A stretch of 64,000 nucleotides of DNA from Umezawaea sp036375055 (GTDB lineage: Bacteria > Actinomycetota > Actinomycetes > Mycobacteriales > Pseudonocardiaceae), in assembly GCF_036375055.1 (NCBI RefSeq), contig NZ_DASUSQ010000107.1, positions 28,290-92,289 of the forward strand, read 5' to 3'. Both the position numbers and the translations under genes were made by a program. The notes under the pieces are model-generated. The model was not told the DNA's origin and made no database searches. It saw nothing but the letters and a program-made list of their open reading frames with translations. Each line of letters starts with the position of its first letter. The first letter of the stretch is position 1. Below are positions 53,883 through 61,574 of the stretch, piece after piece.

Positions 53883-54248
53883 TCAGGGTCGGTACTCGGC
53901 CCAGGTCTTGGGCGTTTCGGACACGCGGGTGGCGGTGAGTTCGGGGTACTCGGCGGCCCACTGGTCGAACATCCAGACCGCCATGTTCTCGGCCGTCGGG
54001 TTTCCGGGGACGATGTCGTTGAGGTGCTGGTGGTCGAGCGTTTTGTCGAGCCACGTCTTGAACGTCGACAGGTCGCCGTAGTCGCGCACGAATCCGGTCG
54101 GCGTGAGGTCGTCGACCGTGGCCGCGGAAAGCTCCAGTTCGACGACGTAGTTGTGCCCGTGCAGCCGTGCGCATTGGTGGCCGTCGTGCAGTCCCGTGAG
54201 TTGGTGACTGGCCGAGAATTCAAACTTCTTGGTGATGCGCAGAGGCAT
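53883..54248 (-). CDS. queD: 6-carboxy-5,6,7,8-tetrahydropterin synthase
   Basis: A 121-residue member of the PTPS/QueD family. It converts dihydroneopterin triphosphate to 6-carboxy-tetrahydropterin. Motifs: SASHQL (first zinc His), CARLHGHNY (catalytic Cys plus two zinc His) and DHQHLND, with the pterin-anchoring Glu in VSETP. ATG 54248 is preferred over an ATG 48 bases upstream because it has GAGAGGGA before it and removes a non-conserved leader. First gene of the nine-gene operon, directly downstream of the conserved promoter block at 54302-54359. Confidence 0.9.
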   Translation of the reverse strand: MPLRITKKFEFSASHQLTGLHDGHQCARLHGHNYVVELELSAATVDDLTPTGFVRDYGDLSTFKTWLDKTLDHQHLNDIVPGNPTAENMAVWMFDQWAAEYPELTATRVSETPKTWAEYRP

Positions 54249-54301
54249 GGATTCCGTCCCTCTCGACGAGGAGATATGCGATTCACATCGATGCAAAACC
54301 G

Positions 54302-54359
54302 ATCATGCTCACGTCGATCGGGAGACGGAACGTCCGTCCGGACGGACTTTTCGTGCAGG
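54302..54359 (-). promoter_or_regulatory. Conserved promoter block, copy 1 (queD operon)
   Basis: Read toward queD this shows TGCACGAAAAGTCCGTCC, containing a perfect 16-bp dyad GTCCGTCCGGACGGAC (54332-54347), then TTCCGT, 17 bases, and CATGAT (54302-54307), a usable -35/-10 pair. The dyad centre falls near -45, the position of class II activator sites. The ATG of queD is 54 bases beyond CATGAT. A second -35/-10-like pair (TTGACC, 17 bases, TATGTG) lies just upstream at 54375-54403. Confidence 0.6.
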
Positions 54360-54399
54360 CCGTCGCCATCGATTCACATATCAGCGGATCCGAGGGTGG

Positions 54400-55038
54400 T
54401 CAAATATAGCCTTCGCGCACGGCGAACGCGACCGCGTGTGCCCGATTCCTCAAATGCTTGCGCCTCATCACGTCGGACAGCACGCCCTTTACCGTTCGCT
54501 CGGACAGCGAGAGGCGTTCGGCGATCTCCCTGGTGTCGAACCCCTCCGAGACGAGTCTGAGCACCTCCAGCTCCCGCTCCGTGGGGACGGCCTCGGCCGA
54601 GATGCTCTCGCGCCTGCCCCTGCGCGAGCCGCGGGCCTGCGCGGACAGGTGGGACAGCATGTTCACCGCCGAGTCGCCACCACCGCGGAACACGCTCCGC
54701 ACCGCTTTGACCAGGCGTGCGGGGGTGATGTGGTGGAGGTGGACCACGCTGCGGGCACCCAGGCCGCGCACCATCTCGACCTGCGGTTCGTCGAGGTCGC
54801 CGACGACGAGCACGACCCGTCCGCCCATGTCCGCGACCAGCGTCCGCAACCGGACCACGGCGCCGGCGTCGAGGACGTCGACCAGGACAACCCCCACGCT
54901 CCACGCGCGGTCGGCGTCCGACCGACCGGCTTCGTCGAGGACGACCACGTCGGGCCGGTCCTCCAGGAACTCGATGACACCCGCGCGGGACAACGGGTCG
55001 CCGTCGTACACGACCACTGGGATTCTGTGCGTCGACAT
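54400..55038 (-). CDS. LuxR-family response-regulator-like transcription factor
   Basis: A 212-residue NarL/LuxR-type regulator. The N-terminal receiver-like domain begins VVVYDGDPLSRAGVIEFL and has a candidate phosphorylation Asp in VVLVDVLDAG; the usual downstream Thr/Ser and Lys positions are poorly conserved, so it may be an atypical receiver. The C-terminal LuxR HTH (about 148-212) reads PTERELEVLRLVSEGFDTREIAERLSLSERTVKGVLSDVMRR. It lies just upstream of queD on the same strand and has a close paralogue at 57018 ending in the same NRAHAVAFAVREGYI. Likely activates the deazapurine operon. Confidence 0.85.
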   Translation of the reverse strand: MSTHRIPVVVYDGDPLSRAGVIEFLEDRPDVVVLDEAGRSDADRAWSVGVVLVDVLDAGAVVRLRTLVADMGGRVVLVVGDLDEPQVEMVRGLGARSVVHLHHITPARLVKAVRSVFRGGGDSAVNMLSHLSAQARGSRRGRRESISAEAVPTERELEVLRLVSEGFDTREIAERLSLSERTVKGVLSDVMRRKHLRNRAHAVAFAVREGYI

Positions 55039-55382
55039 GCGGTGATCCTTAACGCTGGACAGGACTCCAGAGTAGCTTCCGCATACCGCCGGGGCTCCAA
55101 TCGAGACGCCTGGCGGAAACCTGCCGACATTGGGCAGGCAAGGGGTGTTACAGGGAAATGCCCTCACCACCGCGAATGGCGTCCACCTGCGAATACCCAA
55201 AGCGTGGGACCCACCATCGCACAATCCGCACGCCCCCTTGCGGCGATCGCCCGGATCCGATATGGCCGGAGTGCTGTCGAGTAGGGCGGGCGTTTCCCCA
55301 CCCGAATGGGCGTATTGTTGCCACAAGTGGGCGGAACTTCTTCGGTGACCATCGCCACAGATGAATTCCCAGCCATCGGAAC
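55039..55382. other. Intergenic regulatory region, lower GC, no gene
   Basis: Divergent region between the LuxR gene (-) and the acyltransferase-like gene (+). It has visibly lower GC than coding parts and no ORF with convincing codon bias. It must hold the promoter of the LuxR gene; the right end passes into conserved promoter block copy 2. Confidence 0.5.
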
Positions 55383-55440
55383 CCTGCACGAAAAGTCCGT
55401 CCGGTCGAACGTTCCCCCTCCCGCCCGGCGTGAGCATGAT
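55383..55440 (+). promoter_or_regulatory. Conserved promoter block, copy 2 (acyltransferase gene)
   Basis: Near-identical to copy 1 read in the same direction relative to its gene: TGCACGAAAAGTCCGTCC, an imperfect dyad (55395-55410), TTCCCC (55412-55417), 17 bases and CATGAT (55435-55440), with GTGAGCATGATCGGTT shared exactly with copy 1. The spacing between all parts equals that of copy 1. The downstream ATG is 76 bases beyond. Confidence 0.6.
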
Positions 55441-55516
55441 CGGTTGCACACCGAGCGGACCACCGACCGCGACGGGCTCCGCGACAGCCTCGAACGAAGA
55501 CGAGGAGTCGTCCTGC

Positions 55517-56680
55517 ATGAACATCCTCACCGAGACGCACCGGTGGCGCATGCGCGCCGGGTACTCCTGGGACCAGAGCGAGAACCCGCGGCTCGTCGCG
55601 CTGCGCAGCGCGGTCGACACGCGGCTCCGACGCGCGACGTCAGCGGTGTCGGAGGCCGATCCGGACGGCCCGAGCATCGGGTACGCGGGCGTGCACCACG
55701 GCGTGGTGATCCGGCAGCTGCTGGAGCAGCGCCGCGAGATCGGCGGTGTCGCGACCACCGACCGCCGCGAGCACCTGCTGGACCGGGGGCGGCTGTTCCG
55801 GCCCGGCGGTCTGCCGGACGCCGACCTGGTGGCCGTGAGCGGAACGGCCGCGCAGATCGGTTCCCTGCCGAGGGACAGCGCCCTCGTCCTGCCGTACCGG
55901 ATGCACCTGTCGGTCGACCTGACCGGCGACGGCTCCTGGCGGCGCGGGGTCTCCAAGCGGGAGCGCCAGTGGTTCAACGCCCTGCGCAACAGCCGCGAGG
56001 TGGCGATCGACGTCGCCACCGACGAGGAGTCCTTCGACCTGTTCTACGACCGGATGCACGTGCCGACGATGGAGCTGCGGCACGGCGAGCGGACCCGCAA
56101 CGAGACCAAGGCGCGGGCGCACGAGTGCCTGTTCCGCCGGGGTCTGCTCGCGTTCGCCGTCGTCGACGGGCTGCGGACCGCGGGCGTGCTGTGCCACCGC
56201 AGCCCGGACGGCTCCGTGCTCACGGTGCGCCTGCTGGGCGTGCGCGACGGGAGCCAGGTCCACCACGACGACGGGGCCCTCAAGGCGCTCTACCACCTGC
56301 TGCTCGGGTGGGCCGACGACAACGGCTGCTCGCGCGTCGACTTCGGCGCGGTGGAGGCGTGGATCAGCCAGGGCATCTTCCAGTGGAAGCGCCGGTTCGG
56401 CCCGACGATCACCGTGGCCCCCAACCACAACGGCAGGCTGCGGGTGTGGTGGCGGGCCAACCGGGACACCCCCGCGGTGCGGGACTTCCTGGTGGCGAAC
56501 CCGGTGTTCGAGCTGACCGACGACCTGCGACCGCGAGCGGTGTACTTCCACGACGACTCCCGACCGGCTCGCTACGACCTGTCCCACAAGTGCGCGGGCA
56601 ACGACGACGTCCGCGCCGTGCACCTGGACCAGTTCCTGGCGGGGCTGCCCACGGTGCTGGCCTCCGGCTCCGGCCGGTGA
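55517..56680 (+). CDS. GNAT/FemAB-like acyltransferase
   Basis: A 387-residue protein; ATG 55517 is chosen because GAGGAG precedes it and the upstream in-frame part is promoter DNA. The second half shows the GNAT/FemAB-type pattern: SKRERQWFNALRNSRE basic patch, ESFDLFYDRMHVPTMELRHG, LLAFAVVDGLRTAGVLCHR central strands, and ALYHLLLGWADDNGCSRVDFGAV followed by FQWKRRFG. It probably transfers an acyl or aminoacyl group onto the product of the neighbouring operon, with which it shares a promoter block. No assigned homologue with known substrate. Confidence 0.6.
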   Translation: MNILTETHRWRMRAGYSWDQSENPRLVALRSAVDTRLRRATSAVSEADPDGPSIGYAGVHHGVVIRQLLEQRREIGGVATTDRREHLLDRGRLFRPGGLPDADLVAVSGTAAQIGSLPRDSALVLPYRMHLSVDLTGDGSWRRGVSKRERQWFNALRNSREVAIDVATDEESFDLFYDRMHVPTMELRHGERTRNETKARAHECLFRRGLLAFAVVDGLRTAGVLCHRSPDGSVLTVRLLGVRDGSQVHHDDGALKALYHLLLGWADDNGCSRVDFGAVEAWISQGIFQWKRRFGPTITVAPNHNGRLRVWWRANRDTPAVRDFLVANPVFELTDDLRPRAVYFHDDSRPARYDLSHKCAGNDDVRAVHLDQFLAGLPTVLASGSGR

Positions 56681-56692
56681 CGCGCCGCGGGA

Positions 56693-56848
56693 TCAGTCCC
56701 CCCGCTCCACCGGGCGGGGCTCGGGCTCGACAGGACCGTTCACCGTCGGTGACGGTTCGTCGACGGGCCGAGCGCTCCGCCTGGTCGAGAAGTACAGCGC
56801 GAGGTCGTCGAGCATTCGGCCGATGTACGGGCTGAACGACAAAGCCAC
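56693..56848 (-). CDS. Possible small protein of 51 residues
   Basis: Minus-strand ORF from GTG 56848 (GCGGAG immediately upstream) or ATG 56815 to a TGA, encoding a 51-residue peptide that begins with a hydrophobic FSPYIGRMLDDLALYF part and ends in a Pro/Glu-rich tail with PVEPEPRPVERGD. Most third codon positions are G or C, as in real genes here. A diverged copy of the promoter block lies 83 bases upstream in the right direction. It has no Cys and no recognisable family. It may be a small accessory protein, a precursor-like peptide or a chance ORF. Confidence 0.35.
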   Translation of the reverse strand: MALSFSPYIGRMLDDLALYFSTRRSARPVDEPSPTVNGPVEPEPRPVERGD

Positions 56849-56930
56849 CTCCGCTCGGCCGGGGCCGCCCACCTCGAACAGCGTGGTTCGGGCCCCTTTA
56901 CCCCTGCGATTCGGGATGACGGGACATCGC

Positions 56931-56988
56931 CATTCTCACCGAAGCGGGCCTGCCCGAAAATGTAAATTCGGACGGTCTTTTCGTGCAA
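56931..56988 (-). promoter_or_regulatory. Diverged conserved promoter block, copy 3
   Basis: Read on the minus strand it contains TGCACGAAAAGACCGTCC (one change from copies 1 and 2), and 3 bases further than in those copies GGTGAGAATGGCGATG resembling GTGAGCATGATCGG. The dyad and -10 are poorer. It lies between the second LuxR gene and the small ORF at 56693. Confidence 0.45.
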
Positions 56989-57017
56989 TTCCCGCGACGC
57001 GGCTCCCCGGAGGCGGA

Positions 57018-57653
57018 TCAGATGTAGCCCTCGCGCACCGCGAACGCGACCGCGTGCGCCCGGTTGCGCAGCCGTCTGCGCACCATCACGTCGTGCAGCA
57101 CGCCCTTGACCGTGCGCTCGGAGTACGCGAGCTGGTCCGCGATCTCCTTGGTGTCCAGGCCCTCGGCGACGAGCCGGAGCACCCCCAGCTCGCGCGGCGT
57201 GGGCTCGGCGGCGGGCGGCAGCGACGTCCCCGTCCGCCGGTGCGCGCCCCGCAGCTGCGCCAGCAGCCGCGCGAGCAGGTCGGACGGCACGTCGCCCTCG
57301 CCGCGCGCCGCGGTCTCCACCGCCCTCACCAGCCGCTCCCCCGTGGCCTGGTGCCGCCAGACGACGCACTGCACCCCCGCGTCGAGCACCATCTCGACCT
57401 GGAGCTCGCTCAGCTCGCCGGTCACCAGCACGACCTTCTGGTTCGTGCTGAGGACGAGCTTGCGCAACCGGACCACGCCGACGGGGTCCACCCGGTCGTC
57501 GAGCACGACCGCGACCCCGTTCGCGCGGTCGGCGACGGCGACGTCCTCGTCGAGCACCACCAGCGAGCGCTGCTGCTCCAGGAAGCCTGCGAGGCCCGCT
57601 CGGGACAGCGGGTCACCGCCGTGCACGACGACCGCGATTTTGTGCACAACCAT
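57018..57653 (-). CDS. LuxR-family response-regulator-like transcription factor
   Basis: A 211-residue paralogue of the regulator at 54400: VVVHGGDPLSRAGLAGFL at the receiver start (the first acidic pair reduced), VAVVLDDRVDP at the phospho-site strand, and a C-terminal HTH with PTPRELGVLRLVAEGLDTKEIADQLAYSERTVKGVLHDVM. The acidic pocket looks degenerate, so control by phosphorylation is doubtful. Together the two regulators bracket the acyltransferase gene and the promoter blocks, and may act as homo- or heterodimers on the dyad. Confidence 0.85.
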   Translation of the reverse strand: MVVHKIAVVVHGGDPLSRAGLAGFLEQQRSLVVLDEDVAVADRANGVAVVLDDRVDPVGVVRLRKLVLSTNQKVVLVTGELSELQVEMVLDAGVQCVVWRHQATGERLVRAVETAARGEGDVPSDLLARLLAQLRGAHRRTGTSLPPAAEPTPRELGVLRLVAEGLDTKEIADQLAYSERTVKGVLHDVMVRRRLRNRAHAVAFAVREGYI

Positions 57654-57795
57654 GAGAACAATCCTTCGGGCTGGGCCGCCACGCACTCCGAAACAGACAA
57701 ACACCCCGCAGGCCCACCAGGTGGACGCGCGGGGCGAACACAACGAATACGCGACGGCATAGCGGAGCGTAATGCGACTGTAACGGGACACTTCG

Positions 57796-57824
57796 ACAGT
57801 AGCGACAGGTACTAAACCGGTCAA
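57796..57824 (-). promoter_or_regulatory. Promoter of the second LuxR gene
   Basis: On the minus strand TTGACC (57824-57819), a 17-base spacer, and TACTGT (57801-57796) form a good vegetative-type promoter, pointing to the LuxR gene whose ATG is about 143 bases downstream. The surrounding 57654-57966 is AT-enriched, non-coding and otherwise shows nothing I recognise. Confidence 0.5.
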
Positions 57825-57966
57825 GTAACCGTGATGGGGAGGAATCGCCCGCTTTTCGGACACGGAGGTGCCGGTGACGTGCCGTGTCCGACCCGGCCCG
57901 CACCACCCGTGGGCGGCGCGCTGTGACGCACGCACCAGGGCGCGGCACGGGCGCGCGCGACCCGCC

Positions 57967-58636
57967 TCAGGCGGCGCCGACCGGAGCCGGGTCCTCGGGC
58001 AGCCGCCGGCCACCGCCGCGGTCGTCCGTCGCGAAGCGCGCGGCGAGGTCGGGGACGCGCAGGAGGCGCGCCGGCGCGGTGACGGTCCGGAGGGCGTCGA
58101 CCGCGCGCCGGGTCCCCGGCACGGCCGGGCGCAGCAGGCGCGGTTCCACCTCGCCCTGGATCGCGTCGACGAACGGCCGCGGCACCCGGTCGTGGTTCGC
58201 CGGCGCGGTCGGCAGGTCGTCCGGGTGCCGGTTGACCTCTCCCGCCAGGACGTGGGCGCCGACAGCGCGCCGGAGGCGCCCGTCCCGCTGCAAGCGCGCG
58301 GTGTCGCCCACCAGGACGACGCTCCCCCTCGACCAGGTGTCGGCGCGCACCTGGACGACCTCCTGGGAGTGGAAGAACGGGCTGGCCCCACGCGTCGACG
58401 AAGCGCTCGGTCCGCCACCCCGCGTCGCGGAACCCGTCCGCCCAGAACTCCTGCCGCCGCCGCACGGGCGCGCGGTGGACCGCCGACGCCTCCTCGGACT
58501 CCCTCGGCACGAAGTACACCCGCGTCTCGGTCGGGTCGTGGCTGCGGCGCGTGATCTGGCGGCCACCCGGAACAGTGCGGGTGTCGCGGACGAGGACCCG
58601 CGGCGACCGCGTCCGTGCTCCCCCGGTCATGACCAC
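57967..58636 (-). pseudogene. Decayed FAD-dependent monooxygenase (3' part)
   Basis: The C-terminal half of a PHBH/TetX-like aromatic monooxygenase is spread over two frames. One frame gives VYFVPRESEE...VHRAPVRRRQEFWADGFRDAGW; after a shift near 58385 the other gives FFHSQEVVQVRADTWSRGSVVLVGDTA (the GD motif of FAD ribityl binding) and VLAGEVNRHPDDL...VPRPFVDAIQ. The N-terminal GxGxxG FAD-binding part is missing and the GD loop lacks its usual PSxGQG continuation. I conclude it is inactive. It is divergent from a TetR remnant. Confidence 0.7.
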
Positions 58637-58679
58637 CCCGGAATCCCTCTGTGAGTGATTTTCAGGGTTGCCCCGTCAG

Positions 58680-59144
58680 CGAGGGATTGTTGAGCAGCCG
58701 TCGCCCTGCTGGCACTTCCGCGCCAAGAAGGACCTCCTCGCCGCCGTGGCGGAGGCGGCGATGGCGCCCCACGCGGCGCAACCCCTGCCCGTGCCCGGCG
58801 ACGACTGGCGCGAGTGGTTCCGGACAGCACCCGCAGCGTCCGCCGCACGCCGCCGCCGCGCCGCGACGGCGCGAGGCTGCACGCGGGCACCACGCCCACC
58901 GCCGACCTCGACCGGCTCCGCCGCAAGCTGGAGTTCCTCGTCACGCCTGCCCGAGCAGCACGCGCGGACGGCGCTGGCCGCGGGCCGCTTCACGGTCGGC
59001 AGCGTCCTGGAGGAGCAGGCGGACCCCGGTCCCGACGGCGGCGCGGACCTGCCCGCCGACCTCTCGCCGGTCGGCCACGGCTCGGCGTTCGAGGCGGGCC
59101 CCGGCCTCCTCGCGGACGGCCTGGCGCACCGCGCCGGCTTGTGA
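58680..59144 (+). pseudogene. Decayed TetR-family regulator
   Basis: A TetR-type repressor remnant. SPCWHFRAKKDLLAAVAEAAM (end of the HTH) lies in one frame, the RSVRRT...RDGARLHAGTTPTADLDRL part in the +1 frame, then GRFTVGSVLEEQADPGPDGG and HGSAFEAGPGLLADGL back in the first frame. So at least two frameshifts and loss of most of the HTH. The C-terminal domain resembles TetR_C proteins that control tetracycline-like or flavin monooxygenase genes, as expected from the divergent FAD monooxygenase remnant. Confidence 0.7.
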
Positions 59145-59211
59145 CGGCCTCCCGACGGCCGATAGGGTCGCCGGGCGTTGGATCGCTTTCCCCCCAAGGT
59201 AAGGATCTTCG

Positions 59212-60231
59212 ATGGCACGGCTCGGTCGCACCGACGTCGACGTCTTCCCGCTGGTGCTCGGCGGCAACACGTTCGGGTGGACCAGTGACGAGGAGAACTC
59301 GCACCGGGTCCTGGACGCCTTCGTCGCGGGCGGCGGCAACTTCATCGACACCGCGGACAGCTACACCTCCTCCGTGCCCGGCAACTCCGGCGGCGAGTCG
59401 GAGACGATCATCGGCTCGTGGCTGGCGGCGCGGGGCAACCGCGACAGCGTGGTCATCGGCACCAAGGTGAGCCGGCACCCCGAGTTCAAGGGACTCGCCG
59501 CCCCCACCGTCACGGCGGCGCTGGAGGCGTCCCTGGTCCGGCTGGGGGTCGACCACGTCGACGTCTACTACGCCCACTTCGACGACCGGAGGACCCCGCT
59601 CGCCGAGACCGCCGCCGCGTTCGACTCCCTGCACCGAGCGGGCAAGATCCGCGTGGTGGCCCTGTCGAACTACAGCGCCCCGCGGATCCGGGAGTGGCTC
59701 GACATCGCCCGCCGCGAGGGCTACGAGCCGCCCGCCGTCGTCCAGCCGGACTACAACCTCGTGACGCGCCGCCGCTACGAGCGCGAGATCGCTCCCCTGC
59801 TCGCCGACGAGGGGATCGCCGCCGTGCCGTACTTCGCCCTGGCGAGCGGGTTCCTCACCGGCAAGTACCGCGAGGTCGGCCCGCTCGGCAGGGCGGCGCC
59901 GTACTTCGCGGTGATCGGTGCCCTCCTCACCGGCAAGAACCGCAGCAACAGGCAGGAGTTCGGCGAACGGCTCCGGCGGGTCCTGGCGAGCCGGTACTTC
60001 ACCGAGGCCGGGTTCGCCGTCGTCAAGGCCGTGGAGGACGTCGCGTCCGCCCGCGGGGTGGCGATGTCGACGGTGGCCATCGCCTGGCTGCGCGGCCGTC
60101 CCGGTGTCGTCGCGCCGATCGCGAGCGCCCGCACGGTCGACCAGCTGCCCGCCCTGCTGGCGTCGGCCGAGTTCGAGCTCACCGCGGAGGAGACGGCGGC
60201 GCTGGACGAGGTGTCGGCCCGCGTCGGGTGA
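59212..60231 (+). CDS. Aldo/keto reductase with internal duplication
   Basis: A 339-residue NADPH-dependent oxidoreductase, ATG preceded by AAGG. Catalytic residues are recognisable: Asp and Tyr in FIDTADSYTS, Lys in VVIGTKVSR and His in VYYAHFDD. NADPH binding is indicated by the ALSNYS and IASARTVDQL segments. A segment PYFALASGFLTGKYR is repeated 26 residues on as PYFAVIGALLTGKNR, an insertion not normal for the family. Probably a general metabolic gene, alone in its transcription unit. Confidence 0.85.
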   Translation: MARLGRTDVDVFPLVLGGNTFGWTSDEENSHRVLDAFVAGGGNFIDTADSYTSSVPGNSGGESETIIGSWLAARGNRDSVVIGTKVSRHPEFKGLAAPTVTAALEASLVRLGVDHVDVYYAHFDDRRTPLAETAAAFDSLHRAGKIRVVALSNYSAPRIREWLDIARREGYEPPAVVQPDYNLVTRRRYEREIAPLLADEGIAAVPYFALASGFLTGKYREVGPLGRAAPYFAVIGALLTGKNRSNRQEFGERLRRVLASRYFTEAGFAVVKAVEDVASARGVAMSTVAIAWLRGRPGVVAPIASARTVDQLPALLASAEFELTAEETAALDEVSARVG

Positions 60232-60335
60232 CCGGTGGGCCGTCACCCCCGGTCGACCCCCGGCGCAGAACGGCGGAGTCCCCGCAGGCAGCGACCGGTA
60301 CGGGCCCGCGACGCCCGTGCCGGCATCGTGGAGCC

Positions 60336-61181
60336 GTGGACGACGAGGAACGCGCGGTGGTGCTGGGCGGTGGCGGGGTCACCGGGATCGCCTGGGAGAT
60401 CGGTCTGGTGCACGGGCTGGCCGAGGCGGGGGTGGACCTGACCGGGGCCGACCTGCTGATCGGGACGTCGGCGGGCTCCGTCGTCGCGGCCCAGCTCGCG
60501 GGCGGCACGCCCCTGGAGCGGCTGTACGCGGACCAGCTGCGCCCGCCGCGCGACGAGATCGCGGCCCGGCTGACCCGCGGCATGGTGCTGCGCTACGCCG
60601 CGGCCTACGCGCTACCGGGCACCGGGCAGCGCAAACGCGCCCGTCTGGGCCGGGCCGCGCTGCGCGCGCGGACGGTGTCGGAGGCCGAGCGACGTGCGGT
60701 GTTCGAGGGCAGGCTCGCCCAGCGCGGCTGGCCGGAGCGCGCGCTGCGGGTCACGGCCGTCAACGCCGAGGACGGCTCGTTCGCGGTGTTCGACCGGGAC
60801 AGCGGGGTGCCGTTCCTCGACGCCGTCGCCGCGAGCTGCGCCGTGCCGCTGGTGTGGCCGCCGGTGACCATCGACGGCCACCGCTACATGGACGGCGGGA
60901 TGCGCTCGCTCGCCAACGTCGACCTGGCCGCGGGCCACGAGCGGGTCGTCGTCCTCGCGCCGATCACCAGGGGGTTGAGCCGCGCCGGTCGCCCGGACGT
61001 CCAGCTCGCCGCGCTGGACGCGCGGTCGATCCTGCTGAGCCCGGACGACGCGGCGCGCGCGGCGATCGGCGGCAACGTCCTCGACCCCGCCCGACGAGCC
61101 GCCGCGGCCGAGGCGGGCCGGGCGCAGGCGGCGGCGGTCGCGGAGGCCGTGCGGGCGGTGTGGGACGGGCCCGCCCGCTGA
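60336..61181 (+). CDS. Patatin-like phospholipase
   Basis: A 281-residue protein from GTG 60336. Patatin features: oxyanion loop LGGGGVTGIAWEIG (residues 9-22), nucleophile LIGTSAGSVVA (Ser about residue 45) and the catalytic Asp in YMDGGMRS. This Ser-Asp dyad hydrolyses acyl esters of lipids in the cytoplasm. It has no link to the biosynthetic genes that I can see; the bidirectional hairpin that follows closes the unit. Confidence 0.85.
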   Translation: MDDEERAVVLGGGGVTGIAWEIGLVHGLAEAGVDLTGADLLIGTSAGSVVAAQLAGGTPLERLYADQLRPPRDEIAARLTRGMVLRYAAAYALPGTGQRKRARLGRAALRARTVSEAERRAVFEGRLAQRGWPERALRVTAVNAEDGSFAVFDRDSGVPFLDAVAASCAVPLVWPPVTIDGHRYMDGGMRSLANVDLAAGHERVVVLAPITRGLSRAGRPDVQLAALDARSILLSPDDAARAAIGGNVLDPARRAAAAEAGRAQAAAVAEAVRAVWDGPAR

Positions 61182-61193
61182 GCGCGGCGCGGA

Positions 61194-61231
61194 AGGGCTC
61201 CCGCGGGCGGAGCGGTGCCCGCGGGAGCCCT
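61194..61231. terminator. Hairpin terminator between convergent genes
   Basis: AGGGCTCCCGCGGGC pairs perfectly with GCCCGCGGGAGCCCT across an eight-base loop. It lies 13 bases after the patatin stop and 20 bases before the end of the convergent small secreted protein gene. Confidence 0.85.
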
Positions 61232-61250
61232 CCACCCCCGGTCCGGTCGA

Positions 61251-61574
61251 TCACACGATGGCCAGGGCGCAGGCCGCCCCCGCCACCAGGAAGCGCACAC
61301 CGGTGGCCATCAGCGCACCCGTGCAGGCGACGGCGGCGTTCGGGGTGCCGATCGCCGCCGCCGCGGAGCAGATGGAGATGCGCAGGTTGCTCGGGTAGTA
61401 GTTGCTGTTGATGAGGTGGTCGACGCACTCGCCGACGCCGAGGGTCGTGACCTGCTCCCGGCTCGGCGGGACCGGGGCCGGAGCCGCTTGCGCGGGCGCG
61501 GCTCCGAGGGTGACGGTGATCGTGGCGACGAAACCGACGACCGCGGCGGCGAGGAACTTCCGCATGCGTTGCAC
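61251..61574 (-). CDS. Small secreted protein with four cysteines
   Basis: A 107-residue protein, GTG 61574 preceded by AAGGAG. A typical signal peptide (MRKFLAAAVVGFVATITV, cleavage probably after AQA) is followed by a Pro-rich spacer and a mature domain with Cys in GECVDH, ISICSAA, VACTGA and GAACAL. Two disulfides are possible. The C-terminus is hydrophobic. Family and function not recognised. Confidence 0.7.
   Translation of the reverse strand: MQRMRKFLAAAVVGFVATITVTLGAAPAQAAPAPVPPSREQVTTLGVGECVDHLINSNYYPSNLRISICSAAAAIGTPNAAVACTGALMATGVRFLVAGAACALAIV

Noticed and set aside
55148..55540. Minus-strand ORF in the promoter region of the acyltransferase-like gene
   Set aside because: Its similarity to translations near 54300 reflects the repeated promoter block, not a shared protein.
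56740..57369. Minus-strand open frame overlapping the second LuxR gene
   Set aside because: Out of frame with the HTH-bearing protein and made of Arg/Ala/Gly-rich noise.
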